A stretch of DNA of 5,341 bases. Origin: Candidatus Brevefilum sp. (GTDB taxonomy: Bacteria; Chloroflexota; Anaerolineae; Anaerolineales; Anaerolineaceae). Every line of letters begins with the position of its first letter. Position 1 is the first letter of the stretch. A program made the position numbers and the translations under genes. Below the pieces are notes generated by a model. That model was not told the DNA's origin and searched no databases. It was given only the letters and a program-made list of their open reading frames with translations. This document shows, piece after piece, positions 1 through 5,325 of the stretch. The DNA lies in assembly GCA_007119455.1 (NCBI GenBank), contig SKPR01000189.1, positions 1 to 5,341 of the forward strand, read 5' to 3'.

Positions 1-601
1 TTGCGCCCAGTGTAAAGAGTGTGGCTGATTCCATTTCAGCGCAAATGACGCCGCCTCTGATCCAGGCTCGCCATTGATTCAGTAAATATTGATCAACCGG
101 CATGCGTTCAGCCGCAACCTGACCATAAAATGAATCTTTTGAGTGTGAGATACCCACGTGGGCGCGGTATCCCAGGGCATCAGCCGATATTCTCAGGGCA
201 TGGACAACATCAAAATCGGCAATGGCCGGAAATTCCACCGGCATGTAATGTTTTGTCGTGCCTTCGTCCCGAACACTGCCTTTGATGATGGCCAGATCAC
301 CCGGTTCGATATCGTGTTGTATCCCGCCTGATGTACCCACCCGGATCAATGTGTGGGCACCCACATTTTTCAATTCTTCGATGGCGATCGCAGCGGAGGG
401 GTTCCCAATGCCGGTGGACACCACGGAAACCTTTTCACCCAATAATTTACCGGTGATGGTTTTGAATTCGCGATGGTATGCAACTAGAACCGGATTGTCC
501 AAATGGGATGCAATTTTTTCGCACCGCGCCGGGTCACCGGGTAAAAGGACGTACCGACCTGCATCCCCAGGATCGATTTGAAGATGTTTTTGCCTGGTCA
601 C
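1..601 (-). CDS. udp: Uridine phosphorylase-like nucleoside phosphorylase, second tandem copy (3' end outside window)
   Basis: Partial gene of 200 codons, cut at its C-terminus by the left window edge. The family (PNP/UDP phosphorylase, NP-I fold) splits a nucleoside with phosphate into free base and pentose-1-phosphate in the cytoplasm. Visible residues matching E. coli Udp are: His6; the phosphate-loop LPGDPAR (Gly22, Arg26); Arg44 in HREF; Arg87/Thr90 in RVGTSGG; the base-contact region SKDSFYGQ (Gln161); and the ribose motif EMES (Met190, Glu191). By eye it is about 67% identical, without gaps, to the copy just upstream (129 of 191 positions). The start is GTG at 601-599, with a weak AGG 6 nt upstream. 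An in-frame TTG two codons earlier is possible, and the upstream gene's TAA lies in the same frame, which limits further extension. The gap to the upstream gene is 12 nt, so the two are co-transcribed. Base specificity (uridine, thymidine or other) cannot be fixed from sequence. Confidence 0.9.
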   Translation of the reverse strand, partial: MTRQKHLQIDPGDAGRYVLLPGDPARCEKIASHLDNPVLVAYHREFKTITGKLLGEKVSVVSTGIGNPSAAIAIEELKNVGAHTLIRVGTSGGIQHDIEPGDLAIIKGSVRDEGTTKHYMPVEFPAIADFDVVHALRISADALGYRAHVGISHSKDSFYGQVAAERMPVDQYLLNQWRAWIRGGVICAEMESATLFTLGA

Positions 602-613
602 GGACAACCTGGG

Positions 614-1369
614 TTATGTACGATCTTTTTGGATCAGGATCTTGACGCTTTCAACCGCGGTTCTGATGAGCGGGTCGAGATCGGACACATGTTCTTCCGG
701 GTTTTCACCTTCCTGGTTCCAACCGATCAGCATGATCCCGCCAGCGCGTTTTCGATAAATGGTGCTCAGAACAAAGATTGCGGATGCTTCCATTTCTGAA
801 CAAATCGTTCCGCCCTGGACCCAGGCTTTCCAACGCTCAAGGAGGTATTTATCCACAGGCATCCGTTCGGGCGCGTGTTGGCCGAAGAAAGAGTCCTTTG
901 ATTGGGAGATGCCAAGGTGATGGGGAATACCCAAATTTTCAGCCGCTTCACGTAAAGCTAAGACAACATCGATATCTGCGACAGCCGGGAACTCGATGGG
1001 CATGTAGTGACGTGTGGTGCCTTCATCACGGATAGCGCCTGTGACAATACCCAGATCACCCGGGTTTAAGTGGGGCTGCACCCCCCCCGAAGTGCCGACC
1101 CGGATAAATGTGTCTGCACCAATCGTAATTAATTCCTCAACTGCAATCGCGGCTGAGGGGCAGCCAATTCCGGTAGAAGTAACGGATACTTTTTCTCCGA
1201 GAAGGGTGCCGGTATAGGTTTTATATTCCCGGTTATAGGCGATTAATTCCGGGTTATCAAAATAGCTTGCAATTTTCTCACAACGTCCGGGGTCACCGGG
1301 CAAAAATACGTAACGACCCACATCGCCTTTTTTCATTGCAATGTGATACATCAGTTCTTCTTGTGCCAT
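614..1369 (-). CDS. udp: Uridine phosphorylase-like nucleoside phosphorylase, first tandem copy
   Basis: Complete NP-I family phosphorylase of 251 residues, close to the usual 250. It should convert a nucleoside plus phosphate to base plus (deoxy)ribose-1-phosphate in the cytoplasm, as a hexamer of dimers. Residues corresponding to E. coli Udp are: His9; LPGDPGR (Gly25, Arg29) and Arg47 for phosphate; Arg90/Thr93 in RVGTSGG; SKDSFFGQ (Gln164) for the base; EMEA (Met193, Glu194) for ribose. Near the C-terminus it has the IGWNQE stretch seen in Gram-positive-type uridine phosphorylases. ATG 1369 is chosen over ATG 1375 because the AGGAG at 1377-1381 is 7 nt from the former and only 1 nt from the latter. 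It starts 36 nt after ecfT ends, and the second copy starts 12 nt after its stop. Uridine is the best guess for substrate; a broader pyrimidine or purine nucleoside range is possible. Confidence 0.93.
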   Translation of the reverse strand: MAQEELMYHIAMKKGDVGRYVFLPGDPGRCEKIASYFDNPELIAYNREYKTYTGTLLGEKVSVTSTGIGCPSAAIAVEELITIGADTFIRVGTSGGVQPHLNPGDLGIVTGAIRDEGTTRHYMPIEFPAVADIDVVLALREAAENLGIPHHLGISQSKDSFFGQHAPERMPVDKYLLERWKAWVQGGTICSEMEASAIFVLSTIYRKRAGGIMLIGWNQEGENPEEHVSDLDPLIRTAVESVKILIQKDRT

Positions 1370-1376
1370 GTTCATA

Positions 1377-1381
1377 CTCCT
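1377..1381 (-). promoter_or_regulatory. Ribosome binding site deciding the start of the first phosphorylase
   Basis: AGGAG on the minus strand. Two ATGs lie in frame downstream, at 1375 and 1369. Spacing is 1 nt to the first and 7 nt to the second, so 1369 is the likely initiation codon and the protein begins MAQEEL. Confidence 0.75.
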
Positions 1382-1405
1382 GTATCTAAGTAAAGATTTG
1401 AAAAT

Positions 1406-2296
1406 TTATGCTTTCAATACCTGCCTCAAGGCCAAGACAAAGAAGGTCAGGAAACCCAATGTTGCGAAAATGACGAGGCTGATGGCGAATACCGGATGGA
1501 AGACCAGGGTGTCGCTCCAATCCAGGGTTCGATCGACGATGACCCAATAGGTGGTGCTGCCCGTCACAAGCACGCCGATTACCAGTAAAGCAATATCCCA
1601 GAAGGTCATTCTGACCTGGCGATAACTTGTTTTCTGGCCAGTGGAACCAAAGGCGCGCGACTCGAGTGAGATCGACAATTGCTGGACCCTTTCAATGGCG
1701 CCAACGAAGACCGGCACCATACTTGGAAGGATTGCGCCGAAACCGGTGCCCTTCATTGCCCGAGATTTTTGTGCATTGAGCACGATGCCAAACTCACTTT
1801 GGAGGATCGGGATCAATTGCAGGGTCATCACCAGGATAAAATTGAGCGAATAAGGCATGCCGATTCGCTTTAAGGATGTGAAAATATCGGAAGGGTGGGA
1901 TGTCATGATAGTGACCATCGCCCAGGTTGTCATCGAGAAGATCCGTAAAAGCATGGAAATGCCGCTGTAGATCCCTTCCTGGTAGATGGTAAAGGGGCCG
2001 AAACCAACAATCGGCGTCCAGGGCGGGGGAAAAGCCGGCGCAATGCTTTGCAGTGTGATCAGGGTCAAACTGATTGGAAACAGAATCATCACAACTTTGA
2101 GATAGGCTTTACCGACCTGTGCGACGAGAACCAGGATCAAACCGATAAAGAAGGCGGCGCCCAAAACAGCCGGGTTACGGGTGGCAAAAGCGAGTGCCAG
2201 AATACCAAGTGACCAGGCCAGCTTGGGAAGGGGATTCATCCGGTGGATGATCGAATTACCTGGCACCATGGAAATGGGAATGACTATACCTTGCAT
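1406..2296 (-). CDS. ecfT: ECF transporter transmembrane coupling protein EcfT
   Basis: Integral membrane T component of 296 residues that holds the S component to the ATPase pair and transmits ATP-driven movement. Hydrophobic segments lie at about 24-42, 43-60, 66-84, 110-131, 150-167, 232-254 and 266-290. The long cytoplasmic coupling region between about 168 and 228 carries the two short motifs that insert into the ATPases: AQKSRAMK (Ser178-Arg179-Ala180) and SLESRAFG (Ser213-Arg214-Ala215). The family consensus is Ala/Ser-Arg-Gly, so both arginines are kept and both glycines are Ala. The length is somewhat above the roughly 265 residues typical of the family, with an extended N-terminus before the first helix. 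ATG at 2296 has GGAGG 8 nt upstream (GGAGGT, 7 nt). It follows the second ATPase by 20 nt. Confidence 0.93.
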   Translation of the reverse strand: MQGIVIPISMVPGNSIIHRMNPLPKLAWSLGILALAFATRNPAVLGAAFFIGLILVLVAQVGKAYLKVVMILFPISLTLITLQSIAPAFPPPWTPIVGFGPFTIYQEGIYSGISMLLRIFSMTTWAMVTIMTSHPSDIFTSLKRIGMPYSLNFILVMTLQLIPILQSEFGIVLNAQKSRAMKGTGFGAILPSMVPVFVGAIERVQQLSISLESRAFGSTGQKTSYRQVRMTFWDIALLVIGVLVTGSTTYWVIVDRTLDWSDTLVFHPVFAISLVIFATLGFLTFFVLALRQVLKA

Positions 2297-2316
2297 TTTA
2301 GTTACCTCCTATCCAG

Positions 2317-3150
2317 CTAGCTCTGGGATGATTTCTGAACTTCACTGACCATTTCATCGATGCTCAACACTGTTTTATTGAAGGATTGATATTTTTCCTG
2401 TATCTTCAATGAAAGTGTTGTGATCTGAGGTGGGGTCAGGTGAGTGCTGGACATGATTTCATGATTAGAAAAGACTTCACGCGGTGTTCCATCCATGATC
2501 AAATCACCGCCGCGCATGACCAGCATCCGGTCGACGACTTCTGCCAGCAGGATCATATCATGTGCGACACATAACACGGTAGAACCTTCATCACGCAGAC
2601 GCTTGATCAAGCGGTAGACAGTTTGTGTGGTGATGTTGTCCTGTCCCGTGGTCGGTTCGTCGAGGATGAACACATCAGGCCGCATGGTATACACCGATGC
2701 CATGCCGACCAACTTTCGTAGGGGAAAGCTGATGCGGTAGGGGTGCAACTCCAGAAAATCCTCTAATCCAAAAAATTTAACCGCCTGATCAACCCGGGCT
2801 TCAATTTCATCTTCCGGGATGCCGAGGTTGCCCGGGCCAAAGGCCAGCTCATCGCGCACTGTTCGGGCAAACAGTTGATGGTTGGGGTTCTGGTAAACAT
2901 AACCCACATTAGCAGCAACCTGCTGGACTTTCAATGGCGCAGTATCTTTGCCGTTGACATAGACCACACCTTTTGTCGGTTTCAACAAACCAATAAAATG
3001 TTTGACAAGGGTGGTTTTACCTGAGCCGTTTTGCCCGATTATGCCGACAATTTCGCCGGGGTTGATTTCCAAAGAGACGTCTCTGACGGCCGTCACATTG
3101 CCAGTCGGATAAATGTGCCATAGATTTTCAACTTTAATGATTGGCTCCAT
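2317..3150 (-). CDS. ecfA: ECF transporter ATPase with degenerate ABC signature
   Basis: Cytoplasmic ABC ATPase (277 residues) forming half of the ECF energy module. Seen in order: Walker A GQNGSGKTT (39-47), Q-loop YVYQNPNHQLF with Gln87, Walker B VFILDEP (Asp164, Glu165), D-loop GQD (169-171), and H-loop His197. The signature, normally LSGGQ, reads ISFPL (140-144). It aligns without a gap, and the flanking frame is intact, so this is not a frameshift. The consensus ATP site it can build uses its own Walker A and the partner's LSGGQ. The C-terminal 50 residues after the ABC core are ECF-like. The longest frame starts at 3237, but the family N-terminus MEPIIKVENL begins at ATG 3150, 4 nt after the upstream stop. 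Its AGG (3159-3161) lies inside the last codons of the upstream ATPase gene, suggesting translational coupling and equal amounts of both subunits. Confidence 0.93.
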   Translation of the reverse strand: MEPIIKVENLWHIYPTGNVTAVRDVSLEINPGEIVGIIGQNGSGKTTLVKHFIGLLKPTKGVVYVNGKDTAPLKVQQVAANVGYVYQNPNHQLFARTVRDELAFGPGNLGIPEDEIEARVDQAVKFFGLEDFLELHPYRISFPLRKLVGMASVYTMRPDVFILDEPTTGQDNITTQTVYRLIKRLRDEGSTVLCVAHDMILLAEVVDRMLVMRGGDLIMDGTPREVFSNHEIMSSTHLTPPQITTLSLKIQEKYQSFNKTVLSIDEMVSEVQKSSQS

Positions 3151-3154
3151 CGTA

Positions 3155-4033
3155 TTATCCTGCTTTCTTATTAAATAATGGCCCGTAGGTTTCAACAGCC
3201 TGGTCCAGTTTGACGGGATATTGCCCACCCAGGTCAATCAGGCCGAGTTTTTCAACATCATGACCAAAGGCTGCCACCTGTGGCATGCGAAGTCCCAAAT
3301 TCTGGATTAATTCAACATTGCTGAATACGTCTTCGGGGGTGCCTTGCAGGACAATTTCGCCTTCATGCATGACCACGACTAAATTGGCATATTGTGCCAT
3401 GACCTCTACTTCGTGTTCCGCCATGATCACAGTCATGTTGCGTTCACGATTTAACTGGTATGCTACCTGGAAAATTTCTTCCTTACCGATCGGATCAACA
3501 TTCGAAGTTGGTTCATCCATCACGAGGATTTTTGGCTGCATCGCCAGTGCGGATGCAATCGACAGACGTTGCTGTTGACCGCCTGAAAGACCGAATGGTG
3601 AACGGTCAATCAATCCGGTCAAGCCAACAATTTCCAAAACCTCATCGATTGTCTTGACCATGTCAGGGTAGCTGTAACCCAGGCTTTCCATGCCCAGGGC
3701 GATTTCTTCTCCAACCGACATCTGGCTCAATTGAAATTCGGGGTTATCAAAAACCATACCGACAATTTTTGCCATCTCTCGGACGGGCGTTTCAAAGGTG
3801 TCGTTGCCGTCAACAATCACCTCACCTTGAAACTCCCCGATGATGCTATTCGGGATAACGCCATTAATGCATAATTGCAATGTTGTTTTTCCAGCCCCAT
3901 TCAAGCCCAGGAGGGCTACATAATCACCTTCATGGATGGTCAGGTTGATATTCTTCAAAGCGGGCTGGTCTTCAGTGCTTCCATACCAAAAGGTTACATC
4001 TTTGAACTCAATAAGTGGTTTTGTTTCTGTCAT
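3155..4033 (-). CDS. ecfA: ECF transporter ATPase with Asp in the Q-loop
   Basis: Cytoplasmic ABC ATPase (292 residues), partner of the ATPase encoded just downstream. Motifs: Walker A GLNGAGKTT (43-51); Q-loop position VFDNPEFQL, where Asp96 replaces the usual Gln; consensus signature LSGGQQQR (149-156); Walker B ILVMDEP (Asp173, Glu174); D-loop NVDP (178-181); H-loop His207. The C-terminal region after residue 230 is ECF-like and ends in a PLFNKKAG tail. The longest frame starts at 4117 and would add 28 residues partly read from an inverted repeat. ATG 4033 is preferred because GGAG (4039-4042) lies 5 nt upstream and MTETKPLIEFKDV is a normal ABC N-terminus. It follows a 106-nt gap with a strong hairpin, the longest intergenic space in the operon. 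Confidence 0.93.
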   Translation of the reverse strand: MTETKPLIEFKDVTFWYGSTEDQPALKNINLTIHEGDYVALLGLNGAGKTTLQLCINGVIPNSIIGEFQGEVIVDGNDTFETPVREMAKIVGMVFDNPEFQLSQMSVGEEIALGMESLGYSYPDMVKTIDEVLEIVGLTGLIDRSPFGLSGGQQQRLSIASALAMQPKILVMDEPTSNVDPIGKEEIFQVAYQLNRERNMTVIMAEHEVEVMAQYANLVVVMHEGEIVLQGTPEDVFSNVELIQNLGLRMPQVAAFGHDVEKLGLIDLGGQYPVKLDQAVETYGPLFNKKAG

Positions 4034-4061
4034 CGTCACTCCAAAATTAGTGCTTACAGTA

Positions 4062-4098
4062 TGGATGGTTTTAACCCCCTGGGGGTTAAAACCATCCA
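4062..4098. repeat. Perfect 18-bp inverted repeat between transporter genes
   Basis: Arms at 4062-4079 and 4081-4098 are exact reverse complements with a single T (4080) between them; the core is CCCCCTGGGGG. In RNA this would form a stem of about 16 bp with a tight loop. No T-run follows on either strand, so it is not a standard intrinsic terminator. It could be an mRNA processing, stability or attenuation element, or one copy of a dispersed palindromic repeat. Confidence 0.9.
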
Positions 4099-4108
4099 AA
4101 AACCGGTT

Positions 4109-4122
4109 GCCAGTCAACTGGC
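4109..4122. repeat. Short hairpin GCCAGT/ACTGGC
   Basis: Six-base arms (4109-4114 and 4117-4122) flank CA. It lies just upstream, in the transcript, of AACCGGTT and the large inverted repeat. It is followed on the minus strand by AACCGG and five T, too loosely arranged for a confident terminator. Confidence 0.45.
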
Positions 4123-4139
4123 GTCAATAATCGTACGGG

Positions 4140-4370
4140 TTATTCTTCTTCTGGTTCATCAAATTTGCCGACCATCACGGCCACTCCGGCAACGATCACC
4201 AGGAAAGCCAGGACATACACCGCACCCAAAAGGATGGGGAATGGCTCGCTGCCCACAAATTCCAAATCGGAGATTTGTTGGGCTGCGCTTGGCATGAAAG
4301 CCATCAATAAGCCCAAACCGATGATTCCAGCAGCCAGACCTTCTTTTTTACCAACAGTTTTATTTTCCAT
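4140..4370 (-). CDS. Small two-helix membrane protein in ECF operon
   Basis: A 76-residue protein I do not recognise by family. A short basic N-terminus (MENKTVGKKEG) precedes a hydrophobic segment at about 12-30, then an extracytoplasmic loop of about 15 residues (QQISDLEFVGSEPFP), a second hydrophobic segment at about 46-68 and an acidic tail KFDEPEEE. Positive residues at the N-terminus and the even helix number predict both ends inside. ATG 4370 has AAGGAG 9 nt upstream, and the gene follows the S-component gene by 36 nt, so it is a real operon member. By position and two-helix layout it resembles CbiN/NikN-type accessory subunits of cobalt and nickel ECF importers, but I see no sequence match to them. 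It may be an extra subunit or stabiliser of the S component. Confidence 0.85.
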   Translation of the reverse strand: MENKTVGKKEGLAAGIIGLGLLMAFMPSAAQQISDLEFVGSEPFPILLGAVYVLAFLVIVAGVAVMVGKFDEPEEE

Positions 4371-4406
4371 CAGATATAACTCCTTTTAATGAATATGACT
4401 TGTCTG

Positions 4407-5093
4407 TTATCCGATTGCGAGGAAGACAAGGATAATCGCAACACCGATCAGGACACCGACCAGGGGCATGATGATCTTGTTGAGGCCTTCTGATTTCGGA
4501 AGCCTGGCATCACCGGTTAGATTCTCAGGTAACGCTTCAATGATCGCCAAACCGACATAACCAGAGATGATCTTGTCAGCCAGTGAAACAAGGATGTTTG
4601 AAGAGAAGACGGAGACGATCAGGTTCTGTCCCATTGCTAAAAAGGCAGCGGTCATCACATCGGCAAAGTGGCCGGTTGCACCACCAAAAATGAAAACATA
4701 AATGGGTGTGGCAAAAATGCTGCTCACAAAGGCAACCAGGACATTGACCAGGAAGAAGCTCCAGGCTTTGCGCATCCAACCCCACATATTGGCATAACCC
4801 CAAACCAGACCGCCGGCCACATTCACCACAGCAAAGGGCAGGCTGATGGGGCCCGTCAGGAATGAGGAAACAATATTGGTGATAGCGCCAACCAGCGCAC
4901 CCCACCATGGACCCAGGATTACGGCAGCTACCATGGTGCCGATCATGTCCAGGAAGGTGGGCAGGCGCAGGATTGTGTTAATGTATCCACCGACAATATT
5001 CAACGCAGCTGCAACTGGAACAACTGCCACAACATAGGTCAGAGGAAGTCGTTTCCTCCGAGATTTAGATCGTGCTTGTGATACTGAAGACAT
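4407..5093 (-). CDS. ECF transporter S component (substrate-binding membrane protein)
   Basis: Membrane protein of 228 residues that should bind the imported substrate in an ECF complex with the EcfT and ATPases encoded downstream. A basic N-terminus (SRRKR, 11-15) precedes hydrophobic segments at about 19-41, 46-62, 65-80, 85-103, 110-136 and 147-172. The stretches LPTFLDMIGT (45-53), GPWWGALVGAITN (61-73) and LADKII (171-176) are typical of S components of the ECF_trnsprt type. After the usual six-helix core there is a hydrophilic linker and an added hydrophobic segment at about 206-227. Start ATG 5093 is chosen because GGAGGT (5101-5106) lies 7 nt upstream; a TTG at 5108 overlaps that ribosome site. 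It is the first gene of the operon. Substrate is unknown from sequence; the phosphorylases downstream suggest a nucleoside. Confidence 0.9.
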   Translation of the reverse strand: MSSVSQARSKSRRKRLPLTYVVAVVPVAAALNIVGGYINTILRLPTFLDMIGTMVAAVILGPWWGALVGAITNIVSSFLTGPISLPFAVVNVAGGLVWGYANMWGWMRKAWSFFLVNVLVAFVSSIFATPIYVFIFGGATGHFADVMTAAFLAMGQNLIVSVFSSNILVSLADKIISGYVGLAIIEALPENLTGDARLPKSEGLNKIIMPLVGVLIGVAIILVFLAIG

Positions 5094-5100
5094 TAGGATT

Positions 5101-5107
5101 ACCTCCA
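5101..5107 (-). promoter_or_regulatory. Ribosome binding site of the S component
   Basis: TGGAGGT on the minus strand, with GGAGGT ending 7 nt before ATG 5093. It overlaps the TTG at 5108-5106, so the longer reading of the S gene is unlikely. Confidence 0.85.
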
Positions 5108-5174
5108 AAAAATGATTAGTGAAATAAATATGAACGGGTTATGAAATAATGCGTATGTGTAATCTTTTTTTCTT

Positions 5175-5186
5175 TCACCTCCTTTT
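5175..5186 (-). promoter_or_regulatory. Orphan Shine-Dalgarno-like sequence in leader
   Basis: AAAAGGAGGTGA has ten contiguous bases (AAGGAGGTGA) complementary to the 3' end of bacterial 16S rRNA, stronger than the site of any gene here. No ATG, GTG or TTG lies 5-12 nt downstream, and the S-component start is about 80 nt away. It may be a ribosome standby/decoy site, the remnant of a leader peptide, or a chance purine stretch. Confidence 0.55.
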
Positions 5187-5276
5187 GCTTTTAGTGAGAT
5201 TCAGGTGGTTTGAGAATTTATCTAACTTTATTCCCAATTTTATCAAAAATCGTGTAAAATAATGTTAATTATCCTG

Positions 5277-5296
5277 TAGACGTCTATAGTCGTCTA
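5277..5296. promoter_or_regulatory. Probable repressor operator (20-bp imperfect palindrome)
   Basis: Two abutting 10-mers, TAGACGTCTA (5277-5286) and TAGTCGTCTA (5287-5296), form a 20-bp inverted repeat with one mismatched pair (5283 versus 5290). The first 10-mer is itself a perfect palindrome. The element touches the -10 box at base 5296 and covers the expected start site, a position typical of repression by a dimeric helix-turn-helix protein. No regulator gene is in the window and I do not assign a family. Confidence 0.65.
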
Positions 5297-5325
5297 TTAT
5301 ACAATAGATTCGGAAAATCGTGCAA
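5296..5325 (-). promoter_or_regulatory. Sigma70-type promoter of the operon
   Basis: The -35 box TTGCAC (5325-5320) is 18 nt from a perfect -10 box TATAAT (5301-5296) on the minus strand, preceded by an A/T-rich stretch to the window edge. Transcription should start near 5289 and cover all seven genes, since no clear terminator or second promoter of similar quality is seen downstream. Confidence 0.8.

Larger units (their letters stand above)
4034..4139 (-). other. Intercistronic region with palindromes
   Basis: This 106-nt gap separates the S component and small membrane protein from the two ATPases, EcfT and phosphorylases. Along the transcript it contains a 6-bp hairpin (4122-4109), an 8-bp AACCGGTT palindrome (4108-4101) followed by T residues, and then the 18-bp inverted repeat (4098-4062). 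No open frame in it is supported. Confidence 0.7.
5094..5289 (-). other. A/T-rich 5' leader of the operon
   Basis: About 196 nt run from the expected transcription start (near 5289) to the S-component ATG. It is markedly richer in A/T than the genes. I looked for TPP, purine, preQ1 and similar riboswitch cores and recognised none. It contains the orphan Shine-Dalgarno sequence at 5175-5186, an ACCACCT at 5209-5203 that could pair with it, and a 20-codon GTG frame (5178-5116) that is poorly placed for initiation. Its length suggests post-transcriptional control, but this is inference. Confidence 0.6.

Noticed and set aside
258..581. Plus-strand open frame of 107 codons, similar in sequence to another plus-strand frame at 1014-1217
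   Set aside because: Both lie antisense to the same region of the two duplicated phosphorylase genes, so their resemblance only reflects the duplication. No ribosome site or known domain supports either.
3151..3237. N-terminal extension of the second ATPase overlapping the first by about 80 nt
   Set aside because: ATG 3150, 4 nt after the upstream stop, gives the usual ABC N-terminus and has a suitable ribosome site.
4062..4098. Intrinsic terminator
   Set aside because: The stem is strong, but neither strand has a T-run directly after it, and the same operon clearly continues downstream.
4034..4117. N-terminal extension of the upstream ATPase to ATG 4117
   Set aside because: The 28 extra residues are read through the inverted repeat and have no family match. 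ATG 4033 has a GGAG site 5 nt away and a standard ABC N-terminus.
4576..4908. 110-codon minus-strand frame overlapping the S component
   Set aside because: It is an out-of-frame, cysteine- and histidine-rich shadow of the S-component gene, without a start signal of its own.
5116..5178. 20-codon leader peptide gene starting with GTG
   Set aside because: The GTG lies inside the Shine-Dalgarno sequence itself, leaving no spacing for initiation. The peptide shows no run of a regulatory amino acid.
5210..5270. Second promoter in the leader (TTAACA or TTGATA with A/T-rich -10-like boxes)
   Set aside because: Matches are weak and expected by chance in such A/T-rich sequence; the TTGCAC/TATAAT pair upstream is much better.
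5094..5289. Known riboswitch in the leader (TPP, purine, preQ1 considered)
   Set aside because: Only a short ACCTGA fragment resembles the TPP core; the remaining conserved segments are absent, and no other class was recognised.
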